Shown: positions 44,123 to 53,169 of the stretch, in pieces
Layout: every line of letters starts with the position of its first letter
Numbering within the stretch: the first letter of the stretch is position 1
Assembly: GCA_040219555.1 (NCBI GenBank)
Contig: JAVJSF010000018.1
Coordinates: forward strand, 37,787-101,786
Length of the DNA stretch: 64,000 nt
Direction: 5' to 3'
From: JAVJSF01 sp040219555
GTDB lineage: Bacteria > Actinomycetota > Thermoleophilia > Miltoncostaeales > Miltoncostaeaceae
The notes under the pieces: generated by a model
Database searches by the model: none
What the model saw: only the letters and a program-made list of their open reading frames with translations
What the model was told of the DNA's origin: nothing
Program-made: the position numbers and the translations under genes

Positions 44123-47100
44123 ATGCGGTGGTGGCCTCAGCCCCTGACCCCTCTCGGAACCGGGGTGCTCGCGTCGCTGGTGGGCGTGGCCTACCTGCTG
44201 GTGGCCCGCCTCGGGCTGCTGCTGGTGGCGGAGATCGAGGGAATCGCCGTCGTGTGGCCGGTGACCGGCATGGCGGCCGTGGCCATGGTCGTGGTGCCGG
44301 CCCGGACCCGCGGGGCACTCGTCGCGGCCGTCCTGGCCGGGGCGACCGGGGCGAACCTGTGGGCCGGCTCCGCGTGGGGGGTGGCGCTCGGCTTCGGCGC
44401 CGCAAACGCGGGCGGGGCCCTGCTCGCGGCCTCCGTGATCCTCGCAGTGGGGGCGGGCCGGCCCCCGTTCCGGGGCACGCGCGGCGCCGTCGCCCTGATG
44501 GCCGCCGCGGTCGTGGGCCCCGGCGTGGCGGGCCTGGCGGGCGCCGCGGTCGCGGCCGGCGCGCTCGATTCCCCCTTCCTGGGCGCCTGGCGACTGTGGT
44601 GGGTCGCCGACGCCGTCGGCATCGTTGTCGTAGGTGCCGCGGCGGTCACCTGGTGCGGGCGCCGGAGCGCGGCCGGTCCCATCGGCCCATGGGTCCAGGC
44701 CGGCCTCGTGGTGCTCGTGGCGGCGGTCTCGGCGCCGCTGTTCCTGGCGCCGGCCGCCGATCCGCCCGCGCTGCTGGCGCACACCTACCCGTCCGTCCTG
44801 CTCACCGTGGTGCTGGCCCTCTCGGCGGGGCTGGTCGCGACGGTGGCGGGGGTGCTCGGCGTCGCGTCCATGGCCGGGCTCGGGCTGGCCCTGGGCCGTG
44901 GCCCGTTCGCCGCCGGCGCCGAGGGCGAGGCGGTGCACATCGTGGAACTGCAGGCGTTCGTCGTCGTGCTGCTGCTGACGAACCTCCTGATCGCTCTGGC
45001 GGCTGCGGCCCGGCGCGAGGCCGAGGGCGAGCTGAGGGCGGCGCGCCGCTCCAGCGAGGCCCTCACCGGCAACTCGCCCGACGTCGTCGCCCGCTTCGAC
45101 CGCGACCACCGCCACCTCTATGTCAATGCGGCGGTCGAGGCCGCCACCGGCGTCCCGCCGGACGCCCTGCTCGGCCGTGGGCTGGACCAGATCGGGGCAT
45201 CCCCCGACGCCGTCGAGGGTCTGGGGATGGCCCTCGACGGGGCCTTCGAGTCCGCCCGGGTGGTGGAGATCGAGCTCGACTATCCCGGTCCGGACGGGCT
45301 GCGGATCTTCCACTCGCGCCTGGCGCCCGAGGTGGACGCCGACGGCACGGTGACCAGCGTGCTGGTGGTGAGCCGGGACATCACCGACAGGCGCTCGATG
45401 GAGGCCGAGCTGCGGGACGCCCGCGACTACACGCGGGCGCTGGTCGAATCGCTGTACGACGCGATGTTCGTCGTCAGTGTCGACGAGGTGATGACGGACG
45501 TGAACGCGCGCGTGACCGAGCTCACCGGCTACTCGCGCGAGGAGTTGATCGGCTCGCGTGCGCCCTTCCCGTTCCACGACCCGCAGGCGCCGCCCGAGCG
45601 CCTCGCCGCGGAGCGGCGCCTGCTTCGGGAGGGCGGCAGCGGCGAGTTCGACCAGACCCTCGTCCACCGGGAGGGACACCGGGTGGAGGCGGTGCTCAGC
45701 GCCGCCCCGCTGCATGGGGCGGACGGGTCGGTGGTGGGCGGGGTGCGGCTGCTGCGCGATGTGACCGCCGAGCGCGCGGCCCGGCGTGCCCACGAGGCCA
45801 GCGAGGCCCGTTTCCGCGCGTTCCTGGAGTTCGCCCCCGACGGGGTCGTCATCACCGACGCCGAGGGCCGCATCGCCGTGGTGAACGCCCGGATCGAGGA
45901 GATGTTCGGCCACCGCCGCGAGCAACTGGTGGGCCGCCCGGTGGAGATGCTGATGCCCGCCGCGGCGCGCGGGGCCCACGCGGCGCACCGGGCCGCATAC
46001 GCCGCCGATCCGCACGTGCGAACCATGGGGCAGGGGCGGGAGCTGCTCGGGCTGCGTGCCGACGGGAGCGAGTTCCCCATCGACGTCAGCCTGTCGCCGC
46101 TCGAGACCGCCGACGGTGTGATGATGATGGCGGCGGCGGTCCGCGATGTCACCGAGCGCCGGCGCGCCGAGGCCGCGCTGCGCGAGGGTGAGGAGCGGTA
46201 CCGGTCGCTCATCACCAGCATGGCCGACGGTGTCGTGGTGCACGCGGCGTCGGCCCAGATCATCGAGTGCAATCCGGCCGCCGAGCGGATCCTCGGGATG
46301 TCTCGCGACCAGCTCATGCGGACGGCGCCCCGCGATCCGCGCTGGCACACCATCCGGCCCGACGGGTCGCACTACCCCCTGCGGGAGCACCCGGCGATGC
46401 GCACGCTGGCCACGGGTGAGCCGGTGCGCGCCGAGTTGATCGGTGTCCGCCATCCCGGCGCCGGGACCCGGTGGATCTCCGTCTCCACCGAGCGGCTGGA
46501 CGCCGGGGGTGATGCCGCGGTCGTCAGTTCGTTCACCGATGTGACCGATCGGCTCGACGCCGAGCACGACCAAGCCGCCCAGCGGCGGCTGGCGACGCTG
46601 GTGGCCGCGGGTGCCGATGCCCGCGAGGTGTTCGACGCGGTCGCACAGGAGGCCGCCCTGCTGTGCGGGGCGGACGCGGGCGGGGTGCTCCGGTTCACCC
46701 GCGGGGCCTCGCCGGCCGTGCCGATGGGGGTGTGGTTCGCCCGGCCGGTGCCGGTGGCGCTGCACGGGGTGCCGCGCGAGTTCGTCCAGGGCACGCTGTC
46801 GGCGGAACTCATCGCCACCCGTCGCCCGGTGAGGCGCAGCGCCGTGGCGGGCGACACCATCACGATCGCGGCCCTTCCGATGGTGGGGGAGATCGACGCC
46901 GCCATGGCCGCCCCGGTGTTCCTGGAGGGCGAGGTGTGGGGCTCGATCATGCTGATCCGCCCCTCCGGGGTGCCGTTCCTCCCGGGCGACGAGCAGCGAC
47001 TGGTCGCCCTGGCCGAGGTGGCGACGCTGGCGATCGTCTCGGCGGAGACACGCGAGCGCCTGGCCGCACTTGCGACCACCGACGACCTCACCGGGCTGGC

Positions 47101-47581
47101 CAACCGGCGCACCTTCCTCGATCGCCTGCGCACCGAGTGCGCCCGGGCCCGCGGCGGCGGGCGTCCCCTGTCGCTGGTGGTGCTGGACGTCGACCGCTTC
47201 AAGGCGATCAACGACCGCTTCGGGCACCCCGAGGGGGATCGGGTGCTGGCGCTGATCGCGCAGGTCGCCCGCGGCGTGGTGCGATCCGGGCAGGAGCTCG
47301 CACGGATCGGCGGCGAGGAGTTCGCCTGGATCATCCCCGGGGCCGGCGGCGAGGGCGCCCGCGGCGCGGCCGAGAGGCTGCGCGCCGCCGTCGGGGCGAC
47401 GGACTTCGGCAGGGTCGGCCGGATCTCGGTCTCGCTGGGGGTGGCCGAGTACCACGCGCTCGCCGGCGAGTCCGACGCCGAACTGGTCGCCCGGGCGGAC
47501 GACGCGCTCTACCGGGCCAAGCGCGCGGGTCGCGACCGGGTCGTCCTGGATGCCGTGCGGTCCGCGCCCGGGGCCCGGTGA
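44123..47581 (+). CDS. MASE1-PAS-GAF-GGDEF diguanylate cyclase
   Basis: 1152-aa sensor. The N-terminal 290 residues contain about eight membrane helices of MASE1 type. Three to four PAS domains follow (ALTGNSPDVVARFDR, VSVDEVMTDVNARVTELTGYSREELIG, FAPDGVVITDAEGRIAVVNAR, SMADGVVVHAASAQIIECNPAAERILGMS), then a GAF-like domain (about 825-970). The C-terminal GGDEF domain has GGEEF at 1063-1067, so it should make c-di-GMP. The inhibitory I-site position reads RSGQ (1054-1057) instead of RxxD, suggesting weak product inhibition. Downstream of gcvP but transcribed separately, 91 bp away. Confidence 0.9.
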   Translation: MRWWPQPLTPLGTGVLASLVGVAYLLVARLGLLLVAEIEGIAVVWPVTGMAAVAMVVVPARTRGALVAAVLAGATGANLWAGSAWGVALGFGAANAGGALLAASVILAVGAGRPPFRGTRGAVALMAAAVVGPGVAGLAGAAVAAGALDSPFLGAWRLWWVADAVGIVVVGAAAVTWCGRRSAAGPIGPWVQAGLVVLVAAVSAPLFLAPAADPPALLAHTYPSVLLTVVLALSAGLVATVAGVLGVASMAGLGLALGRGPFAAGAEGEAVHIVELQAFVVVLLLTNLLIALAAAARREAEGELRAARRSSEALTGNSPDVVARFDRDHRHLYVNAAVEAATGVPPDALLGRGLDQIGASPDAVEGLGMALDGAFESARVVEIELDYPGPDGLRIFHSRLAPEVDADGTVTSVLVVSRDITDRRSMEAELRDARDYTRALVESLYDAMFVVSVDEVMTDVNARVTELTGYSREELIGSRAPFPFHDPQAPPERLAAERRLLREGGSGEFDQTLVHREGHRVEAVLSAAPLHGADGSVVGGVRLLRDVTAERAARRAHEASEARFRAFLEFAPDGVVITDAEGRIAVVNARIEEMFGHRREQLVGRPVEMLMPAAARGAHAAHRAAYAADPHVRTMGQGRELLGLRADGSEFPIDVSLSPLETADGVMMMAAAVRDVTERRRAEAALREGEERYRSLITSMADGVVVHAASAQIIECNPAAERILGMSRDQLMRTAPRDPRWHTIRPDGSHYPLREHPAMRTLATGEPVRAELIGVRHPGAGTRWISVSTERLDAGGDAAVVSSFTDVTDRLDAEHDQAAQRRLATLVAAGADAREVFDAVAQEAALLCGADAGGVLRFTRGASPAVPMGVWFARPVPVALHGVPREFVQGTLSAELIATRRPVRRSAVAGDTITIAALPMVGEIDAAMAAPVFLEGEVWGSIMLIRPSGVPFLPGDEQRLVALAEVATLAIVSAETRERLAALATTDDLTGLANRRTFLDRLRTECARARGGGRPLSLVVLDVDRFKAINDRFGHPEGDRVLALIAQVARGVVRSGQELARIGGEEFAWIIPGAGGEGARGAAERLRAAVGATDFGRVGRISVSLGVAEYHALAGESDAELVARADDALYRAKRAGRDRVVLDAVRSAPGAR

Positions 47582-47676
47582 GTCGCCGCCGACCGGAGGC
47601 CGCACCCACCGGAGCCGGGGAGACCGGCGTTGCGGCTTTGGTCGGGGCCGCCGCGCGCCGATGGAGGTGCGTGCGC

Positions 47677-49746
47677 GTGCGCTCGTCCTCATCTGTGGTG
47701 GTCACGACGGTCGTCCTGCTGGTGCTGACCGCGGTTGCCGCCTTCGCCGCCTGGTCGTTCGACCGCGAGCGCATCGCCGCCGACGACCGGCGCAGCGCGG
47801 AGGCCGTGGCCACGGCCACCGGCGACTTCCGGGACGACATGCTCTTCGCCGTGGACGGTATGCAGGGCCTCTTTGCGGCCTCCGACGACGTGTCGGCGGC
47901 CGAGTTCCGCCGCTTCGCACAAGTGGTGCTGGATGAGGGAGGCATCACCGCGGTCTCCTACATCCAGTACGCGCGACAGCCCGACAGGGCCGGGTGGGAG
48001 CGCCTCACCGGGACCCGCATTCGCGGGATCGCGGGAGGTCCTGCGCCCGCGGGCGAGGTCTTCCCGGTGCGCTACCGGGTGTCGCAGGCGGCGCGGGCGG
48101 GCGTGGTGGGCGTCGACTTCGGATCGGATCCCGAGCGGCGCGCGGCCCTTGAGCGCGCCCGCGACACCGGGATGCCCCATGCGACGGCCCCGGTGCGCAT
48201 CGTGCGCCTGGGCGTCCCGGGGGTGGGCGTCTTCGCCCCGGTGTACCGGGACGGGAGCGATCCCGGGACGGTGGCCGGCCGGCGGCGCGCCCTGACGGGC
48301 TTCGTGGCGGCCGTCCAGCGCACCGACGTCCTACGCCAGTACGTGGCCTCGCGCGTCCCCTCGGGCACCCGCTTCGAGGTGACCGATCCCGAGGGCGTCA
48401 TCCTCGGCAGCGGCGGGGTGGAGCGCGACGCCGCCCGGGAGCCCGTGATGGTGGCCGGCCGGCCATGGGTGGGCCATGCCGACAGCGGCCCGGCGCGCAT
48501 GGGGCTGGTGCCCTCCGCCGCGGGTGGCATCGGGCTGCTCGTGACCCTCGCCATCACTGCGCTCATGTGGACGGCCGTGCGCCGCGAGGAGTACCACCGC
48601 TCCCAGGTGATCGAGCGGATGCTGGAGCGCGACATGGCCGAGGAGGCCAAGGTCCGCTTCGCCGACGAGCAGGCGGCGCTCCTGCGGGTGGCGACGGCCG
48701 TCGCGGCCGACCGCGACGTGGCGGCCGTGTGCGATCTCACCACCAGCGAGGTCGCCATGCGGGTGGGCGCCGACCGCTCGCTGGTGCTGCGCCTCGGTGA
48801 GGACATGATGTCGCTGACGCTCCTCGGGCTGTGGCAGGTGGGCACCGGCCCCGCCCCGGCGCTCGGATCCGAGCTGCCGATGCCCCACGGCGCCGGCGCC
48901 GTGCACCGGGCCCTGGTGAGCCGGCGCGGCGCGCGGGTGACGCGCGCCCAGCGGGTGGCGGCGGGCGTCGCGGACGACGACCCGCGCGGCCTGGAGCCGT
49001 TCGCGGTCTGCGTGGCCGCGCCGGTGGTGATCGACTCGCGCGTCTGGGGCTTCCTGCTGGTCGGGTCCGACGATCCGCGGCGGGTCGCCGTCGATGCCGA
49101 GGAGCGACTCGAGCGCTTCGCCGCCATCACGGCTCTGGCGATCTCGTCGTCCGAGTCGCGGGCCCGCCTGGCCGCCCTCGCCAGCACCGACCACCTGACC
49201 GGCCTGCCCAACCGGCGGGCGTTCCACGACCGACTCGAGGCCGATCTGGCCCGGGTGCGCCGCACCGACGAGCCGCTCAGCCTGGTGGTGATCGACGTCG
49301 ACCACTTCAAGCGCGTGAACGACAACTTCGGCCACGAGACGGGCGACCACGTGCTGGTGGAGTTCGCCAGGAGGCTTCGAGCCACGGCCCGCGTCGGCGA
49401 GACCGTGGCGCGGGTGGGTGGCGAGGAGTTCGCCTGGATCATCCCCGGCTGCGACGGGATGGACGCGCTGCGGGCCGTCGAGCGGGCCCGCGCCGAGATC
49501 GCCCGGCGGCCGTTCCCGGTGGCCGGGCGCATCACCGCGTCGGCCGGCGTGTGCGATCTGGACGACGCCGAGGACGCTTCTGAGCTCTACCGGCGCGCCG
49601 ACATGGCGCTCTACTGGGCCAAGTCCTCGGGACGCAACCGCAGCTTCCGCTTCAGCCAGGATGCGGTCGGGATCCTCGGAATGGAGGCCGCCGTGGCCGC
49701 GACCGCCGCGACGGCGCAGGGCCAGGAGTCCGCGGGCTCCGCGTAG
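47677..49746 (+). CDS. CHASE-GAF-GGDEF diguanylate cyclase
   Basis: 689-aa protein from a GTG at 47677 with GGAGG 9 nt upstream (another GTG at 47671 is possible). A membrane helix, an extracytoplasmic CHASE domain (about residues 40-260: GMQGLFAASDDVSAAEFRRF, AVSYIQYARQPDRAGWERLTG), and a second helix (about 275-300) are followed by a GAF domain. The GGDEF domain has GGEEF at 581-585. The I-site reads RVGE rather than RxxD. It follows the larger cyclase after 95 bp and may sense a small extracellular ligand. Confidence 0.9.
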   Translation: MRSSSSVVVTTVVLLVLTAVAAFAAWSFDRERIAADDRRSAEAVATATGDFRDDMLFAVDGMQGLFAASDDVSAAEFRRFAQVVLDEGGITAVSYIQYARQPDRAGWERLTGTRIRGIAGGPAPAGEVFPVRYRVSQAARAGVVGVDFGSDPERRAALERARDTGMPHATAPVRIVRLGVPGVGVFAPVYRDGSDPGTVAGRRRALTGFVAAVQRTDVLRQYVASRVPSGTRFEVTDPEGVILGSGGVERDAAREPVMVAGRPWVGHADSGPARMGLVPSAAGGIGLLVTLAITALMWTAVRREEYHRSQVIERMLERDMAEEAKVRFADEQAALLRVATAVAADRDVAAVCDLTTSEVAMRVGADRSLVLRLGEDMMSLTLLGLWQVGTGPAPALGSELPMPHGAGAVHRALVSRRGARVTRAQRVAAGVADDDPRGLEPFAVCVAAPVVIDSRVWGFLLVGSDDPRRVAVDAEERLERFAAITALAISSSESRARLAALASTDHLTGLPNRRAFHDRLEADLARVRRTDEPLSLVVIDVDHFKRVNDNFGHETGDHVLVEFARRLRATARVGETVARVGGEEFAWIIPGCDGMDALRAVERARAEIARRPFPVAGRITASAGVCDLDDAEDASELYRRADMALYWAKSSGRNRSFRFSQDAVGILGMEAAVAATAATAQGQESAGSA

Positions 49747-49759
49747 GGCGCCCGCCGGG

Positions 49760-51118
49760 TCACCGGCCGGCGGGGGGCTCCCCGCCGGGACCCTTGGTCA
49801 GGTTATGCGGGATGGCGCGCTGGGGGCGGCTGCGACCCAGGAAGGCGATGGTCCAGTTCAGGATCACCTTCAGCCGGTTGGCGTAGCCGGTGAGGGCCGC
49901 GATGTGGACGTACAGCCACAGCAGCCAGCCCAGGGTGCCCGTGATGCGCAGCGGGCCGATGGCGGCGACGGCACGGAAGCGCGCGACGGTGGCCATGGAG
50001 CCCTGGTCGTGGTAGCGGAACGGGATCACCGATCCGTCGCCGGTCAGCCGGCGGGCGATGGTGTGCGCGGCGTGGCGGCCCGACTGGATGGCCACCTGGG
50101 CCACCCCGGGCAGGCCGTCCAGGGCCATGAGGTCGCCCACCACGAAGATCTCGGGCCGGCCGGGGACCGTGCAGTCGGGGGCCACCTGCAGGCGGCCGCC
50201 CCGGTCGGCCGCAGCGCTGGTGCGCTCGGCCAGCAGGCGCCCCAGCGGCGAGGCCTCCACCCCCGCGGCCCACACCTTCACGGCGGCCTCGATGCGGGCG
50301 ACGGCGGGGTCGGCGGCGTCGGTGTCGATTCCCTCGGCGTCCACACCGCTCACCATCACGCCCAGGTGCGTCTCGACCCCCAGCGCGTCCAGGTCGCGCC
50401 GGACGCGCCGGCGCAGGCCCTCCGGGAAGGGTGGCAGCACCGTGGGGGCGCCGTCCAGCAACACCACCCGGGCCGCGCGCGGATCGATGGTGCGGAACTC
50501 GCCCGGCAGGGTGCGGTGCGCCAACTCGGCCAGCTGACCCGCCATCTCCACGCCCGTGGCCCCGCCCCCGATCACGACGAAGGTCAGCAGGCGCCGGCGC
50601 TCCTCGGGGTCGTCGGAACGCTCGGCGCGCTCGAACGCCCCGAGGATGCGCGAGCGCAGGTCCAGCGCGTCGTCGATGGTCTTCAGACCTGGGGCGTGGT
50701 CGGCGTACTCGGGATGGCCGAAGTAACCGGTGTGGGCGCCGGCGGCGACGATGAGGCTGTCGTAGGGGATGGTCGCCGGCGTGGCGCCGGCGTCGCCGGC
50801 CACGCTGAGCGTGCGTGCGGCGGGGTCGATGTCGGTCACCGTCCCGAGGACCACCCGCGCGTTGGGCTGCCGGCGCAGGATGTCGCGGATGGGCGGGGCG
50901 ATGTCGCCCGAGGACAGGATCCCGGTGGCCATCTGGTAGAGCAACGGCTGGAACAGGTGGTGGTTGCCGCGGTCGACCACCGTCACGTGCACCGGCGCCC
51001 GCGCGAGCGCCCGAGCGGCGGCCAGGCCGCCGAAGCCGGCACCCACGATCACCACCCGGTGGGCGTTCGCAGGCGGGGCGGGGGCGGGCCGGCGCGGGCG
51101 GGTGAGGGGGAGTCGCAT
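49760..51118 (-). CDS. ndh: type II NADH:quinone oxidoreductase
   Basis: 452-aa FAD protein. N-terminal FAD site VVIVGAGFGGLAAARAL at about residues 22-38, then HLFQPLLYQMATGILS, the quinone-site motif of NDH-2 (xLFQPLLYQVA). A second Rossmann NAD site is VVIGGGATGVEMAGQLAEL near 165. The C-terminus has a membrane-attachment region (WLLWLYVHIAALTGY). It oxidises NADH without proton pumping, feeding electrons to menaquinone. Convergent with the diguanylate cyclase gene, with 13 bp between the stops. Confidence 0.93.
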   Translation of the reverse strand: MRLPLTRPRRPAPAPPANAHRVVIVGAGFGGLAAARALARAPVHVTVVDRGNHHLFQPLLYQMATGILSSGDIAPPIRDILRRQPNARVVLGTVTDIDPAARTLSVAGDAGATPATIPYDSLIVAAGAHTGYFGHPEYADHAPGLKTIDDALDLRSRILGAFERAERSDDPEERRRLLTFVVIGGGATGVEMAGQLAELAHRTLPGEFRTIDPRAARVVLLDGAPTVLPPFPEGLRRRVRRDLDALGVETHLGVMVSGVDAEGIDTDAADPAVARIEAAVKVWAAGVEASPLGRLLAERTSAAADRGGRLQVAPDCTVPGRPEIFVVGDLMALDGLPGVAQVAIQSGRHAAHTIARRLTGDGSVIPFRYHDQGSMATVARFRAVAAIGPLRITGTLGWLLWLYVHIAALTGYANRLKVILNWTIAFLGRSRPQRAIPHNLTKGPGGEPPAGR

Positions 51119-51197
51119 GGACGCATCATCTCGTCTGGGCCGGGCGCGGGGCCGGGTGTCGGGGCGTGTGCGCACCCTCACGTCCGGCGGCCCGTTC

Positions 51198-51232
51198 GTG
51201 GCGACAAATGGGGTCCGCATAGTGGCGACAAA
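51198..51232 (+). repeat. two copies of GTGGCGACAAA, IS-end-like
   Basis: GTGGCGACAAA at 51198-51208 and 51222-51232, 24 bp apart in a 255-bp gap. Spaced repeats ending in TTTGTCGCCAC on the other strand resemble the terminal repeats of IS21-type elements. No transposase is next to them, so this would be a solo end or remnant. Low certainty. Confidence 0.35.
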
Positions 51233-51373
51233 GGAGCGGCGGTCGTGGAGGTCTTCAGCGATCCGGACCTGGTGCTCGTGGCCGGCGACGGGGTGCTGCT
51301 GCGCGGCGCCAGCGCGCTAAGCATGGCGGTGGCGGCGCTGGGCTGAGTCCCGATCGGCCGGCCGGGCCGGCGC

Positions 51374-52582
51374 TCAGGCCCGTGGAGGTGTCGCGGCCCA
51401 GGCCCGGGCGCGAGCGGCCTGGCGGACCATGTGGTCGCGCTCGGCCACGTTGGTCGCCAGCCTGGCGGCCTCGGCGTAGGCGGCGCCGGCGGCCTGGGGG
51501 TCGCCGGCGCGCTCATGGAGATGGCCGCGGACCGCGTGCCAGCGGTGGCGGTGCGCGAGGACGTCCCTCAGCCGTTCGGTCTCGCGCAGCCCGGCGGCCG
51601 GGCCCTCGACCTGGCCGACCGCCACCGCACGGGCGAGGACGGCCCCGGGGTCCTCGCGCTCCGGCGCCTCGGTGAGGGCCACGAGGTCGTCGTACCAGGC
51701 GAGGATCTGGGGCCAGTCGGTCTCCCCGGCGCTCGCCGCGTCGTCGTGCAGCGCGGCGATGGCGGCCTCGATCTGGTGGCGTCCCGGTCGCCCCTGGGCC
51801 AGGGCGGAGCGCAGCACCCGCACGCCTTCGGCGATCTGGCGGGTGTCCCACAGGCTGCGGTCCTGCCGGTCGAGGGTGACGATGCGGCCCTCGGCGTCGG
51901 TTCGCGCGCGCCGCCGTGCGTGGTTCAGCAGCATGAGCGCGAGAAGCCCTCGCGCCTCGGGGTCCTCGGTGGCGAGGGTGAGTTGGCGCGTCAGCCGGAT
52001 GGCCTCGGCGGCGAGGTCGACCCGGCCCGCGTGGCCGGCGGTGTAGATGAGGTAGAGGACCCGGAGGACGACCGCCAGATGGCCGGGCCGGTCGAGCCGG
52101 TGCCCGCGCAGCGTGCGCTTCGCCCGGCTGATGCGCTGCGCCATCGTGGCCTCGGGGACGAAGAAGGCGTCGGCGATCTGGCGTGTGGTGAGGCCGCCGA
52201 CGGCGCGCAGGCTCAGCGCCACCTGCGAGGCGGGCGGGAGGTCGGGGTGGCAGCAGCAGGCGAGCATGAGGAGGGTGTCGTCGGCCTCGGCGACCGGGCC
52301 GGGGGGTGGCTCGGCATCGTGCGTCGCCTCCTCGCGCCGGCGGCGGGCCGCCTCGCCGCGGCGGGCGTCGACCAGCCGGCGCGTGGCGACGCTCGTCAGC
52401 CACGCGTGGGGCTCGCGCGGAGGGTGCTCGGGCCAGACGCGCAGCGCCTCGATCAGGGCCTCCTGCAGCGCGTCCTCGGAGGCATCGAAGTCCTCGCCCC
52501 GGCGGACGAGGCCTGCGAGCACGCCCGGGACGAGGGCGCGCAGGGAGCCTTCGTCCAAGCGTGGGGTCGGCGCACCGGACAC
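51374..52582 (-). CDS. ECF sigma factor with C-terminal helical domain (ECF42-like)
   Basis: 402-aa protein. Residues 1-160 carry sigma regions: region 2 (FDASEDALQEALIEALRVWP, AWLTSVATRRLVDARR) and region 4 (LSLRAVGGLTTRQIADAFFVPEATMAQRISRAK). The remaining 240 residues form the helical/TPR-like extension typical of ECF42-type sigma factors. That group is encoded with DGPF/YCII proteins, which fits the gene 6 bp upstream. No anti-sigma factor is present; the C-terminal extension is thought to regulate activity. Start is GTG at 52582. Confidence 0.9.
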   Translation of the reverse strand: MSGAPTPRLDEGSLRALVPGVLAGLVRRGEDFDASEDALQEALIEALRVWPEHPPREPHAWLTSVATRRLVDARRGEAARRRREEATHDAEPPPGPVAEADDTLLMLACCCHPDLPPASQVALSLRAVGGLTTRQIADAFFVPEATMAQRISRAKRTLRGHRLDRPGHLAVVLRVLYLIYTAGHAGRVDLAAEAIRLTRQLTLATEDPEARGLLALMLLNHARRRARTDAEGRIVTLDRQDRSLWDTRQIAEGVRVLRSALAQGRPGRHQIEAAIAALHDDAASAGETDWPQILAWYDDLVALTEAPEREDPGAVLARAVAVGQVEGPAAGLRETERLRDVLAHRHRWHAVRGHLHERAGDPQAAGAAYAEAARLATNVAERDHMVRQAARARAWAATPPRA

Positions 52583-52588
52583 GGCGTG

Positions 52589-52999
52589 TCAGTCGGTCGG
52601 GGGAGCGCCGGACATCACCTCGCGGACCTCGAGCCACTCGTACAGCGGCTCGCCGCCGGGACCGGGCTCCGAGGAGACGTAGGCGGCGACCTCCAGCGCG
52701 CGCTCGCGGGAGTCGACGTCGATCATGAACCACCCCGCCACGAGGTCGCTGGTCTCGGGCATCGGCCCGTCGGTCGTCACGGGCGCGGCGTCGGGTCCGT
52801 CGTAGCGGACCCAGATGCGCTCGGGCGTGAGGGCCTCGGCGCCCGCGAACTCGCCGCGCTCCTCCAGCGCATCCCGGACGTGGCGCTGGAAGGCGATGTG
52901 CGCCTCGACGTCCTCGGGCGCCCACCGGTCCATCGGCGGGTACGGCTTGTGGGGCTCGGGACCGCCGCGGTAGTGCTTGAGGAGCAGGAACCTGGGCAT
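52589..52999 (-). CDS. DGPF/YCII-related protein partner of ECF sigma factor
   Basis: 136-aa dimeric alpha/beta barrel-type protein of the YCII/DGPF family. MPRFLLLKHYRGG opens the fold, and TTDGPMPETSDLVAGWFMIDV (about residues 80-100) corresponds to the DGPF motif with Met instead of Phe. Such genes sit next to ECF42-type sigma factors and their targets. The ATG at 52999 is 5 nt after GGAGG on the minus strand. It precedes the sigma gene in an operon. Confidence 0.85.
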   Translation of the reverse strand: MPRFLLLKHYRGGPEPHKPYPPMDRWAPEDVEAHIAFQRHVRDALEERGEFAGAEALTPERIWVRYDGPDAAPVTTDGPMPETSDLVAGWFMIDVDSRERALEVAAYVSSEPGPGGEPLYEWLEVREVMSGAPPTD

Positions 53000-53096
53000 G
53001 GTGGTCCTCCTGGGTCGCGGCCACGCCGCTCGCGGCCGTTCACCCGGTGAGCGGAGCCGGCCGGGCGTTCTCGACATTGTGTCGTGCGATCACCAG

Positions 53097-53169
53097 TGGG
53101 CGCGGCAGGATTCGAACCTGCGACCAAGAGATTATGAGTCCCCTGCTCTCACCGCTGAGCTACGCGCCC
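53097..53169 (-). tRNA. tRNA-Met (CAU), elongator type
   Basis: Reverse complement gives acceptor GGGCGCG/CGCGCCC with discriminator A, D-loop AGCTCAGCGGTGAGAGC, anticodon loop CTCATAA between GGGGA/TCTCT, and T-arm GCAGGTTCGAATCCTGC. Anticodon CAU with a non-initiator acceptor start (G1-C72 paired) points to elongator Met; a tRNA-Ile2 with modified CAU cannot be excluded. No CCA is encoded. Overlaps the 3' end of the DUF429-like CDS. Confidence 0.9.

Noticed and set aside
51245..51346. 33-codon + strand frame from a GTG after the GTGGCGACAAA repeats
   Set aside because: Too short, poor ribosome-binding spacing and no recognisable feature; kept only as part of the gap.
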